From: Chitinophaga barathri | GTDB taxonomy: Bacteria; Bacteroidota; Bacteroidia; Chitinophagales; Chitinophagaceae | Reading direction: 5' to 3' | NCBI RefSeq assembly: GCF_003807585.1 | Contig: NZ_RMBX01000003.1 | Coordinates: forward strand, 248,001 to 312,000 | DNA length: 64,000 bases | Part shown: positions 8,621-15,226 of the stretch, in pieces | Position numbering within the stretch: position 1 is the stretch's first letter | Layout of the letters: each line of letters opens with the position of its first letter | The notes under the pieces: model-generated | Seen by the model: only the letters and a program-made list of their open reading frames with translations | What the model was told of the DNA's origin: nothing | The model's database searches: none | Program-made: the position numbers and the translations under genes

Positions 8621-9904
8621 ATGCACAGAAGGAACTTCCTCCAAAACACCTCCGCCTTCCTGGCCGGTTCCGCCCTGTTTCCCTCCGCGCTACGCGCCAT
8701 GGCTCCCAGCGACCGGGTGAATGTAGCCGTGATCGGTGTGAATGGAATGGGTTTCAGTGACCTGAACGGGCTGCTGAACCACCCGGAAACCAATTGCGTT
8801 GCCCTCTGCGACGTAGACGAAAACGTACTGAACAAACGCGCCGCGGAGCTGGCCAAAAAGAACATCAAGGTGCAGCTGTATTCCGATTACCGGAAACTGC
8901 TGGAAAATAAAGATATAGACGCCGTGGTGATCGGTACGCCGGACCACTGGCATTGCCTCCAGATGACGGACGCCTGCTCCGCCGGGAAGGATGTATATGT
9001 TGAAAAACCCATCGGCAATTCCATCGCGGAATGCCGTGCCATGATGGAAGCGCAGCAGCGCCACAACCGCGTGGTACAGGTAGGCCAGTGGCAGCGCAGT
9101 ATGCAGCACTTCAACGACGCGATCGCCTTCGTGCATTCCGGCAAACTAGGGAACGTGCGGCTGGTAAAAGTTTGGGCATATATGGGCTGGATGAAACCTG
9201 TTGAAAAACAAAACATCACCACCCCTCCCGCCGGCGTGAATTACGATGCCTGGCTCGGCCCCGCCACCAAACGCCCCTTTGACCCGAACCGCTTCCACTT
9301 CAATTTCCGCTGGTACTGGGATTATGCAGGCGGCCTGATGACAGACTGGGGCGTGCACCTGATCGACTACGCACTCTACGGCATGAAAGCTTCCAATCCT
9401 GTGTCTGTAGTAGCCTCCGGCGGCAAATTCGCCTATCCTGACGATGCAGCCGAAACACCAGATACCCTTACGGCCATTTACCAGTTCGAGGGTTTCAACA
9501 TGCAGTGGGAACACGCTACCGGCATAGACGGCGGACCCTACGGGCGTACGCACGGCATTGCTTTCATCGGCAACAACGGCACGCTGGTGCTGGATCGCGG
9601 CGGATGGGAGGTGATTCCCGAAAAAGGCAAGATGGAAGCCATCCCCTACACCAAAGCATCGGACAACGGGCTGGTGAAACATACCAGGAACTTCCTGGAC
9701 GTGATCAAAAGCAGGAACATGGCCGATCTCAAATGCGATATCAAAACAGGCGCGAACGTGGCCATCAACGCACAGATGGGCAACATCGCGTTCCGCACGG
9801 GAGAAAAAGTGTACTGGAATGCGGGAGAGGGTAAGTTCACCAGCAAAGACGCGAACAAATACATCACACCGGAGTATCACAATAACTATAAACTACCAAA
9901 ATAA
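8621..9904 (+). CDS. Exported Gfo/Idh/MocA-family NAD(P)-dependent oxidoreductase
   Basis: 427 residues. The N-terminus HRRNFLQNTSAFLAGSALF resembles a twin-arginine signal (RRNFL then a hydrophobic stretch), so the enzyme is probably exported folded with its cofactor; an N-terminal membrane anchor is an alternative. The Rossmann fold shows VAVIGVNGMG at 35-44, and the family's catalytic EKP lies at 128-130 in DVYVEKPIGN. A WYWDYAGGLMTDWGVHLIDYAL run marks the C-terminal domain of the secreted subgroup. Members oxidise or reduce sugar hydroxyls, often at C3. Together with the DUF1080 gene 9 bases downstream, and the exported isomerase-like barrel at 4853, it fits a keto-glycoside pathway; the substrate is not shown. 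Confidence 0.85.
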   Translation: MHRRNFLQNTSAFLAGSALFPSALRAMAPSDRVNVAVIGVNGMGFSDLNGLLNHPETNCVALCDVDENVLNKRAAELAKKNIKVQLYSDYRKLLENKDIDAVVIGTPDHWHCLQMTDACSAGKDVYVEKPIGNSIAECRAMMEAQQRHNRVVQVGQWQRSMQHFNDAIAFVHSGKLGNVRLVKVWAYMGWMKPVEKQNITTPPAGVNYDAWLGPATKRPFDPNRFHFNFRWYWDYAGGLMTDWGVHLIDYALYGMKASNPVSVVASGGKFAYPDDAAETPDTLTAIYQFEGFNMQWEHATGIDGGPYGRTHGIAFIGNNGTLVLDRGGWEVIPEKGKMEAIPYTKASDNGLVKHTRNFLDVIKSRNMADLKCDIKTGANVAINAQMGNIAFRTGEKVYWNAGEGKFTSKDANKYITPEYHNNYKLPK

Positions 9905-9913
9905 AACTGAAAC

Positions 9914-10657
9914 ATGCATCGCATCAAATCACTGCTGATCTGCACGGCACTGGCCGCGCCCACATTCCACGCATCCGCCCAGCAAGCCAAACCCGCAGAC
10001 ACTGAAGTATGGGAACCCGTACCCGCCGTGATCACACCCGGCACCGCGACGAACACCGCACCCTCAGACGCCATCGTACTGTTCGACGGCCAGAGCCTTT
10101 CCGGCTGGGTGTCTGACAAAGACGGCAGCGCCGCCCCCTGGGTGATCAAAGACGGCGCTATGACCGTTGCCCCCGGCAAAGGCGGCATCAAAACGAAAGA
10201 ATCCTTCGAAGACTTCCAGCTGCACATCGAATGGAGATCGCCGGAAGTAGTGAAAGGCGAAAGCCAGGGCCGTGGCAACAGCGGCATCTTCCTGCAATCA
10301 AATTATGAATTGCAGGTGCTGGACAACTACAACAACAAAACGTACGTGAACGGCCAGGCCGGCAGCCTTTACAAACAGGCCATCCCGCTCGTGAACGCCT
10401 GCAAAAAGCCCGGAGAATGGCAGGCCTACGACGTGATCTGGACTGCGCCCCGTTTTAACGAAGACGGCAGCGTGAAATCTCCCGCGCACATCACCGTGCT
10501 GCACAACGGCGTGCTGGTACAGAACAATACCGAACTGAAAGGCAAAACCCTGTATATCGGAAAGCCGTTTTATGAAAAACATGGCGCATTGCCGCTGGCT
10601 TTACAGGATCATGGGGACCTGGTGAGTTATAGGAATATTTGGATCAGGAAACTGTAA
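9914..10657 (+). CDS. Secreted DUF1080 protein (3-keto-disaccharide hydrolase domain family)
   Basis: 247 residues with a signal peptide at 1-22 (ASA-Q). The DUF1080 domain is clear: [46 protein letters not shown], a [21 protein letters not shown] core with the conserved N-S-G-I-F and E-x-Q-V-L-D residues, and [13 protein letters not shown]. The fold is a concanavalin-like beta sandwich; Pfam links the family to 3-keto-disaccharide hydrolysis. It sits 9 bases after the Gfo/Idh/MocA oxidoreductase, which could make the 3-keto substrate, so the pair is probably one operon ending at the terminator at 10679. Substrate identity is inference from family and context. Confidence 0.85.
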   Translation: MHRIKSLLICTALAAPTFHASAQQAKPADTEVWEPVPAVITPGTATNTAPSDAIVLFDGQSLSGWVSDKDGSAAPWVIKDGAMTVAPGKGGIKTKESFEDFQLHIEWRSPEVVKGESQGRGNSGIFLQSNYELQVLDNYNNKTYVNGQAGSLYKQAIPLVNACKKPGEWQAYDVIWTAPRFNEDGSVKSPAHITVLHNGVLVQNNTELKGKTLYIGKPFYEKHGALPLALQDHGDLVSYRNIWIRKL

Positions 10658-10678
10658 CAAATAACACAGGACTAAAAT

Positions 10679-10713
10679 AAAAAAGGGAGCAATTTTGTAT
10701 TGCTCCCTTTTTT
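10679..10713. terminator. Bidirectional intrinsic terminator between convergent genes
   Basis: A perfect 15-bp stem (10679-10693 with 10699-10713, loop TTTGT) has an A6 run at the 5' end and a T6 run at the 3' end. It serves the DUF1080 gene on the plus strand and the hypothetical gene 10715-10969 on the minus strand, whose stop lies right beside it. Confidence 0.92.
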
Positions 10714-10714
10714 A

Positions 10715-10969
10715 TTATTCTGCCATTTTCTTTAATTCATCGACCGTTTCCTGGTCCGCGCAGGCATGTTTCAGCTCCTCCCACACTCTCACAGCATATG
10801 CTTCGGATGCAAGTCCTTTACTGACCAGCATGATATCCTGTAAGAGGTTGCCGATGACGAACCAGTCATGGGCGGTAATAGTATCTTTTTCAGTGCTGTT
10901 CGTCTGCCGCAGGGCATTCAGGTCGCCGGAGTAGTGTTTGAAGATTTTCAGTTTTTCCTGCGTAATCAT
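10715..10969 (-). CDS. Small hypothetical protein
   Basis: 84 residues from the only in-frame ATG near the start (MITQEKLKIFKHYSGDL); a longer frame would need a TTG at 10990 and would overlap the upstream gene's stop. The sequence is soluble, acidic and mostly helical, with DWFVIGNLLQDIMLVSKGLASEAYAVRVWEEL in the middle. I recognise a pattern of small Bacteroidetes proteins of unknown function, but no named family. It follows the gene 10980-11444 by 10 bases on the same strand, so the two are probably one transcript ending at the shared terminator. Confidence 0.65.
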   Translation of the reverse strand: MITQEKLKIFKHYSGDLNALRQTNSTEKDTITAHDWFVIGNLLQDIMLVSKGLASEAYAVRVWEELKHACADQETVDELKKMAE

Positions 10970-10979
10970 TACTTGCAAT

Positions 10980-11444
10980 TTAGATATCAACAGGCGCTTG
11001 ATCCATCAGAAAAAACAGCAGCAGGTAAAAATTTATGTCTTCCTCTGCCTGGAAGAATACATTAAATGTATATGGAAGTTTCATCGAAAAAGTAGCTGTA
11101 TTGACATAACCTTTAACCTCATCATTTGACAGAAAGGTATAGCAAGGGTTTTTTAAAAACGCTCGCTTTATTGATAATACTTTGTCTGCAATATGAAGAC
11201 TGTATTTTCCTTTCTTACTACGGACCAGTTCGATATGTTCGGGTAAATCCTGGTTATCAATTCTTAAGGACAACCCAATAGTAACCCGGCGCCTCGTATT
11301 TAATATTTCTTTTCCCTTATAGAAGTAGGATGCCAACAGCCAGCCTCCCCAATTAAATTTTCGTTTGACCCTAATGTATTCCACGCCATTACGATATACA
11401 ATCAGATCGTCCGAATACTGTTCTACCAAATATTCCACCACCAT
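10980..11444 (-). CDS. Hypothetical protein, AT-richer than its neighbours
   Basis: 154 residues, no signal peptide. The sequence alternates short beta-type stretches (IVYRNGVEYIRVKRKFNWGG, RVTIGLSLRIDN, KYSLHIADKVLSIKR), suggesting a beta-rich fold, and ends in a hydrophobic NFYLLLFFLMDQAPVDI. I do not recognise a family. The base composition is visibly more AT-rich than the flanking metabolic genes and uses many A/T-ending codons, a possible sign of later acquisition. It heads a two-gene unit with 10715-10969 and is divergent from the small membrane protein at 11551. Confidence 0.6.
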   Translation of the reverse strand: MVVEYLVEQYSDDLIVYRNGVEYIRVKRKFNWGGWLLASYFYKGKEILNTRRRVTIGLSLRIDNQDLPEHIELVRSKKGKYSLHIADKVLSIKRAFLKNPCYTFLSNDEVKGYVNTATFSMKLPYTFNVFFQAEEDINFYLLLFFLMDQAPVDI

Positions 11445-11550
11445 ATGTCGTCAAAGTTTGATCCCGGATAAATTACAGCGGTTATTCTTTTTTTGGGCCG
11501 CTTATCACCTTACGTTACTGGTCCACTTATATTTCCCTAAATTGTGCGCT

Positions 11551-11829
11551 ATGGCAACTTTTTTGGGTATCGTTTTGTTTATCACCTTCATCGTCCATAT
11601 CCTTCTGAATCTTATCATCCAGAACAACGTGCTTAAAGACGAGATCGAATATGCGGAATCACTGCCAAGGGGCAGTATCTTCGCCTTGTTCACTGCTATC
11701 ATCACCCTGTGGTGGAAACCCTCGGGGCACCCGGAGGAAGATAAAAAGACGCTGAAACTCATGAAAGTCAGCAACTATATACGTCTTGGAGCCATAGCGG
11801 TTATACTGCTGTATGTGTTTACAGGATAA
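11551..11829 (+). CDS. Small two-helix membrane protein, function unknown
   Basis: 92 residues from the ATG at 11551. The open frame extends back to 11365, but the extra 62 residues overlap the coding region of the opposite-strand gene 10980-11444 and do not look like protein. One hydrophobic helix lies at about 3-22 (TFLGIVLFITFIVHILLNLI) and another at the C-terminus (YIRLGAIAVILLYVF), separated by a charged loop with SLPRGSIFALFTAIITLWW, which may be a third membrane-associated stretch. Its stop abuts the stop of the convergent gene at 11830 with no intergenic base. No family recognised. Confidence 0.6.
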   Translation: MATFLGIVLFITFIVHILLNLIIQNNVLKDEIEYAESLPRGSIFALFTAIITLWWKPSGHPEEDKKTLKLMKVSNYIRLGAIAVILLYVFTG

Positions 11830-13230
11830 TCAATCTTTTTTATCTTTCAACTCCTTCACTTCTTTCTTCAACTCCTTCATCTCCTTATTCATCTCGATGA
11901 TATACAACATCTGCTCTTCGATCTTTTGCAACAGCAGTTTGTTCATCTCCCCTACGTCTATCCCGTCTTTTATTATTTCTTTTTCAGAGGGAATACCGGG
12001 CAGGTGTTTGTTCGCCTGGATAAACGCTTCCGTTTCCGCGATCGTGGGCATTTTGTAACCTGCTTTGAACACATAATCCGCCCAGGTTTCCTGGGTGACT
12101 TTTACTTTACGCGCACCAACGGTTCCATTCACAGATAATTTATATGCAGCCTGGGGGTTCACGCCCATGCCGATGTTTCCGGAGCCGTTTACAGAGAAGG
12201 CATTTGCAGAAACGATAGTGCCGGCGGTGTTATATACAAGCAGATCCAGCCTGTCTGAACCGGGTGTAGTGGATGAAGTGTGATTGAACTGGTAAGCGTG
12301 GCCGGTAGCGGAGAAAATTGCACCGGTATTTACATCCCTGTTAAAGCTGAGGGCATTGGACTTCGCCGCCAGCCGCTCGGATCCCGTGGCGGGCCCTACG
12401 CGAAATGAATTGATGGTTTCAAAGTTGCCAACGCCATCCAGCCGGGCTACCTGTGTAGTGCCGCCGTACCATTTAAAACCGTATATGGTGCCTGAAACAG
12501 CTACACTATTCCAGATATTGCCATCTTCGATACCCGTAGCGTAATCTGCCTGCGTGGCTGTCACTGAGGGAAACCAGACTGCCTTGGTGCCAAGGCTTCT
12601 TGTGGTCATGGAAGGAGCTGCCATACCAACGTTTCTGTACAGCAGCATATTGGAAGTATTACCATAAATACTCACCACACCATTCGCAGGCGTCAATGTA
12701 ACGCCTCCCACGTCGGCAGTAATGTAAATATCACTATTACCACTGGCGGCATCTCCGATATACCCGACCCGGGTAGTATTATCAAGCTCATAAAAGCTTA
12801 TTCCGCCACCGTTCGTTATGCCCGATGCGGTTCCTTTAATTCTTAAATTACTCGCTACAGTGGAATTTCCACCCATGTTCACAATACCTGGCATAGTGAT
12901 ATCGCCGGTTGCGCGGGCAATCGAAAATGGTAAATCAATGCTGATCCCCGCATCGTTACGCCGGTTGATAACAAAGTCAAATCCACTATTACTACCAGCT
13001 TCAGTGTTATTTCCCCGGATAAGCCACCTCAGTGTCCCGGAATTGTTCAGGAGGTGAAAACCACCCAGCCCCGGCGCCGCATTGCTTTCCAGGCTCGTAT
13101 TCGCTCTCAGGCGGCCGGTTACCCAGGCTTCGGCGGTCTGGGCAGATGTAAACTGGTTAAGAATCTGGGAAAACGCACTGCCGGAGATCATCAACATCGG
13201 CAGGGATAACAGAATGTGCCTTAATTTCAT
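11830..13230 (-). CDS. Secreted tail-fibre-like repetitive surface protein with C-terminal coiled coil
   Basis: 466 residues with a signal peptide (MKLRHILLSLPMLMISGSAFSQ). The middle is a low-complexity, Gly/Asn/Thr/Ser-rich beta region (GDITMPGIVNMGGN, SGNIGMGVNPQAAYKLSVNGTVGARKVKV), typical of phage-tail-fibre-like proteins that are common in Bacteroidetes. The C-terminus has the recurring module WADYVFKAGYKMPTIAETEAF, NKHLPGIPSEKE, VGEMNKLLLQKIEE, followed by a Lys/Glu coiled coil (about 435-466) that probably trimerises the protein. No protease catalytic residues were recognised. It follows the small basic protein gene 13157-13753 on the same strand and overlaps its annotated 3' end by 74 bases. 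Confidence 0.75.
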   Translation of the reverse strand: MKLRHILLSLPMLMISGSAFSQILNQFTSAQTAEAWVTGRLRANTSLESNAAPGLGGFHLLNNSGTLRWLIRGNNTEAGSNSGFDFVINRRNDAGISIDLPFSIARATGDITMPGIVNMGGNSTVASNLRIKGTASGITNGGGISFYELDNTTRVGYIGDAASGNSDIYITADVGGVTLTPANGVVSIYGNTSNMLLYRNVGMAAPSMTTRSLGTKAVWFPSVTATQADYATGIEDGNIWNSVAVSGTIYGFKWYGGTTQVARLDGVGNFETINSFRVGPATGSERLAAKSNALSFNRDVNTGAIFSATGHAYQFNHTSSTTPGSDRLDLLVYNTAGTIVSANAFSVNGSGNIGMGVNPQAAYKLSVNGTVGARKVKVTQETWADYVFKAGYKMPTIAETEAFIQANKHLPGIPSEKEIIKDGIDVGEMNKLLLQKIEEQMLYIIEMNKEMKELKKEVKELKDKKD

Positions 13231-13753
13231 AGATAAGAGGGATATGTGTGTTATTTCGCCGTAAATGTATTGGCATTTTTTTAAAATTCCGTCCCTTTTT
13301 CTTCACCTTATCATCATTAATTTCCATCCTGCCCCGTTCATTCACATAAAAAACCGCGGCTACTGATCGCTGTGTATGCGGAACCGGTGTTTCCTTCACA
13401 TCGGGCGGTACAATCTCCGCCGCCGCAGGCAGGAATATCTCCCTCAATGCCTCTTCCAGCTGCTCTTCCGCACACCCCGCCTTCAGCAGGCGCAGGCCTT
13501 CGCTCACCATTTTGCGGTAAAAGGTGACATCCTGCTCTCCTATCCGCAGGGAACGGTAAATTCTACCCGCCGCACCGGACGCGCAGGCCATCCGCCGGGA
13601 ATACACCCTTAAACGCGCGAACTCCGGCGCTGTCTTCACCCGTTTGCGGCTGAGCGAACTTTTGCCACGGGCGTAATATTCTCCTTTCATTTTGTAAAAT
13701 GTGATGTTACCGATCGTGCCGGTTATTTTAATCACGCTCATTTGTTTTGCCAT
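13157..13753 (-). CDS. Small basic hypothetical protein (MAKQ-type); C-terminus probably out of frame
   Basis: 198 residues. The N-terminus MAKQMSVIKITGTIGNITFYKMKGEYYARGKSSL is a pattern I associate with small Bacteroidetes proteins of unknown function; the middle is helical and Arg-rich, followed by an AAVFYVNERGRME strand. The last 40-odd residues (from NFKKMPIHL) look unlike protein and run into the signal-peptide region of the next gene. One extra A in the A5-G3 run near 13294-13301 would give ...VKKKGTEF and a stop before the intergenic region, so a frameshift, real or a sequencing error, is likely there. The first 150 residues are the reliable part. Function unknown. Confidence 0.6.
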   Translation of the reverse strand: MAKQMSVIKITGTIGNITFYKMKGEYYARGKSSLSRKRVKTAPEFARLRVYSRRMACASGAAGRIYRSLRIGEQDVTFYRKMVSEGLRLLKAGCAEEQLEEALREIFLPAAAEIVPPDVKETPVPHTQRSVAAVFYVNERGRMEINDDKVKKKGRNFKKMPIHLRRNNTHIPLIYEIKAHSVIPADVDDLRQCVFPDS

Positions 13754-13832
13754 AAAAAGATTGTTTTGGTGAATACATCTGTTTTTTATGGCAATTTAAC
13801 CGGGCAGGCCGCTCCTTCCAAACCAACGTGCC

Positions 13833-13895
13833 GCTTTTGTATGTTTTCGCCGTTTTTGTTGTTTTAACGGTTTTTACCTGTTTTTGTCGTTTTCC
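13833..13895. repeat. Short T-rich array, about 9-bp period (7 units)
   Basis: Runs of four or five T begin at 13835, 13844, 13853, 13862, 13871, 13881 and 13890, so the spacing is 9 (once 10). Units read as CGTTTTTGT, TGTTTTAAC, GGTTTTTAC and similar. Read on the minus strand it gives the low-complexity KTxKTx of a short open frame, which I take as a by-product. It lies upstream of the MAKQ-type gene, in the 388-bp gap before tRNA-Cys, directly beside the 11-bp array; the rest of that gap holds no gene. Confidence 0.6.
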
Positions 13896-13946
13896 GTCAT
13901 TTAGGTATGTTTGGGTATATTCAGGAAGATATTGGTACATTCAGGC

Positions 13947-14111
13947 AGCTTACTGTAGCCGTACCGTAGTGTAAGTGCAGTGATACAGTAGTAATAAAGT
14001 AACCGCGCAGTAGTGATGAAGCAGGGTTAAAGCGTTCCTGAAGCTGGGTTAAAGCGTTCCCGGAGTAAGGTAAAAGCGTTGGAACAGTATCAGCGGAGCA
14101 GCGTCAAAGCA
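13947..14111. repeat. Degenerate tandem array, 11-bp period (15 units), downstream of tRNA-Cys
   Basis: Fifteen consecutive 11-base units tile 13947-14111 without a gap. Examples are GTGATACAGTA (13980), GTAATAAAGTA (13991), ACCGCGCAGTA (14002), GTGATGAAGCA (14013), GGGTTAAAGCG (14024 and 14046, identical), TTCCTGAAGCT (14035) and TTCCCGGAGTA (14057). Almost every unit ends AGTA, AGCA, AGCG or AGCT. On the complementary strand the units begin T-A/G-C-T, e.g. TACTTTATTAC and TGCTTCATCAC, close to the units of the array at 4508-4650. It ends where the tRNA terminator begins. Weaker 11-bp phasing may extend left to about 13903. Confidence 0.75.
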
Positions 14112-14139
14112 AAAAAGGACCACGAATGTGATCCTTTTT
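14111..14139 (-). terminator. Intrinsic terminator of tRNA-Cys
   Basis: On the minus strand a stem AAAAAGGATCAC / GTGGTCCTTTTTT (one T-G pair) with loop ATTC ends in a T run, 3 bases past the tRNA 3' end. Confidence 0.85.
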
Positions 14140-14141
14140 GG

Positions 14142-14212
14142 AGGTACCGAGCGGATTCGAACCGCTGTACGAGGTTTTGCAGACCTCTGCCTAGCCACTC
14201 GGCCACGGTACC
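14142..14212 (-). tRNA. tRNA-Cys (anticodon GCA)
   Basis: 71 nt. The acceptor stem GGTACCG pairs with CGGTACC and is followed by discriminator U, the base expected for tRNA-Cys. The anticodon loop CTGCAAA places GCA at 14180-14178. The T arm is CAGCGGTTCGAATCCGCTC with the invariant TTCGAAT. CCA is not encoded. It has its own consensus promoter and terminator, so it is a stand-alone transcription unit. Confidence 0.95.
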
Positions 14213-14222
14213 CTTTGTAAAA

Positions 14223-14239
14223 CCATCAAATTTTGATGG
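14223..14239. other. Inverted repeat in the tRNA-Cys leader
   Basis: CCATCAAATTTTGATGG is an 8-bp inverted repeat around a single base, between the -7 box and the tRNA 5' end. It lies inside the predicted transcript leader. It could be a regulator-binding palindrome or a processing hairpin; nothing in the sequence decides. Confidence 0.5.
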
Positions 14240-14243
14240 ACTG

Positions 14244-14273
14244 CAAAAGTAGTAAATTTTAGATATTTGCCAA
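14244..14273 (-). promoter_or_regulatory. Consensus Bacteroidetes promoter of tRNA-Cys (TTG-N19-TACTTTTG)
   Basis: On the minus strand TTG (14273-14271) is followed by exactly 19 bases and TACTTTTG (14251-14244), a full match to TAnnTTTG, about 30 bases before the tRNA 5' end. Confidence 0.8.
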
Positions 14274-14319
14274 ATCTGATTACAAGATATTCGATTACGG
14301 ATTAAAAAAAAAGCAAGGT

Positions 14320-15195
14320 ATGACCACTCCAATAGCCGAATCAGAACTGATACTCAATGCCCGCGGCGCCATTTACCACCTGGACCTCCGGCCGGAAGAC
14401 CTGGCCCCCACCATCATCACCGTGGGCGATCCGGACCGCGTAAAAGCCGTCAGCAAACACTTCGACGAAATCGAAGGCCGCTTCCAGCACCGGGAATTTG
14501 TGACCCACACCGGCAGGATCGGCCAGAAACGGCTGTCTGTCGTGTCCACCGGCATTGGTACGGACAATATAGACATCGTGCTGAACGAACTGGACGCCCT
14601 GGCCAATATCGATTTTGAGACCCGCCTTGCCAAAGAAGAGCCCGTGAGCCTGCGCATCATCCGCCTGGGCACTGCCGGCTCGCTGCAGGAAAATATCCCG
14701 GTGGACAGCTTTGTAGTGTCTTCCCACGGGCTGGGGCTGGATAACCTTCTGCCTTTTTACACCTATCACAATACCCCCGAAGAACTGCTGCTGCTGGAAG
14801 CCTTCAGGGGCCAGATACGCATGCAGCCCAGCGCGGCACGGCCGTACCTCATCGAGGCCTCCGCGGAACTGGCGGGGATGTTCACAGACGGTTTTCATAC
14901 CGGCATCACCGTCACCTGCCCCGGCTTTTACGCCCCGCAGGGCCGCCACCTGAGAGGCCACCTCTCCCACCCGGAACTGATCGACCAGCTCACCGGTTTC
15001 AGTTATGAAAACAGGCATATCACCAACTTCGAGATGGAAACAGCCGGTATTTACGGGCTGGGCCGCGTGCTGGGGCACGAATGCCTTTCCATCAGCGCCA
15101 TCGTGGCAAACCGGATCAGGAAAGAATTCAGCAAAGACGGCAATGCCGCCGTGGAAAGCCTGATCAGCAAAGCGCTGGGCATCATCGCCGCATAA
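14320..15195 (+). CDS. Nucleoside phosphorylase (PNP/UDP family, uridine phosphorylase-like)
   Basis: 291 residues, the usual length. It shows the phosphate-binding GDPDRV (about 37-42), the ribose/base-site strand VVSTGIGTDN, RLGTAGSLQ and the C-terminal FEMETAGIYGLGRVLGH, which carries the ribose-binding Glu-Met-Glu of this family. It cleaves nucleosides with phosphate to free base and ribose-1-phosphate. The Bacteroidetes subgroup is uridine phosphorylase-like, but base preference cannot be read from sequence alone. It is divergent from tRNA-Cys and precedes dapF on the same strand by 31 bases. The nucleoside transporter at 35650 could supply substrate. Confidence 0.88.
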   Translation: MTTPIAESELILNARGAIYHLDLRPEDLAPTIITVGDPDRVKAVSKHFDEIEGRFQHREFVTHTGRIGQKRLSVVSTGIGTDNIDIVLNELDALANIDFETRLAKEEPVSLRIIRLGTAGSLQENIPVDSFVVSSHGLGLDNLLPFYTYHNTPEELLLLEAFRGQIRMQPSAARPYLIEASAELAGMFTDGFHTGITVTCPGFYAPQGRHLRGHLSHPELIDQLTGFSYENRHITNFEMETAGIYGLGRVLGHECLSISAIVANRIRKEFSKDGNAAVESLISKALGIIAA

Positions 15196-15211
15196 TCATC
15201 AAAACAATTTT

Positions 15212-15219
15212 TACCTTTG
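15212..15219 (+). promoter_or_regulatory. -7 box TACCTTTG placed 7 nt before the dapF start codon
   Basis: A full match to TAnnTTTG in the 31-base gap before dapF. With the start point normally about 5-8 bases after the box, the mRNA would begin at or next to the ATG. No TTG is found at the -33 position. Confidence 0.55.
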
Positions 15220-15226
15220 CGTACAC

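Noticed and set aside
13728..13940. Minus-strand 70-residue frame with KTxKTx repeats
   Set aside because: It is a by-product of the 9-bp T-run array and overlaps the start of the MAKQ-type gene; the composition is low-complexity and no start signal is seen.
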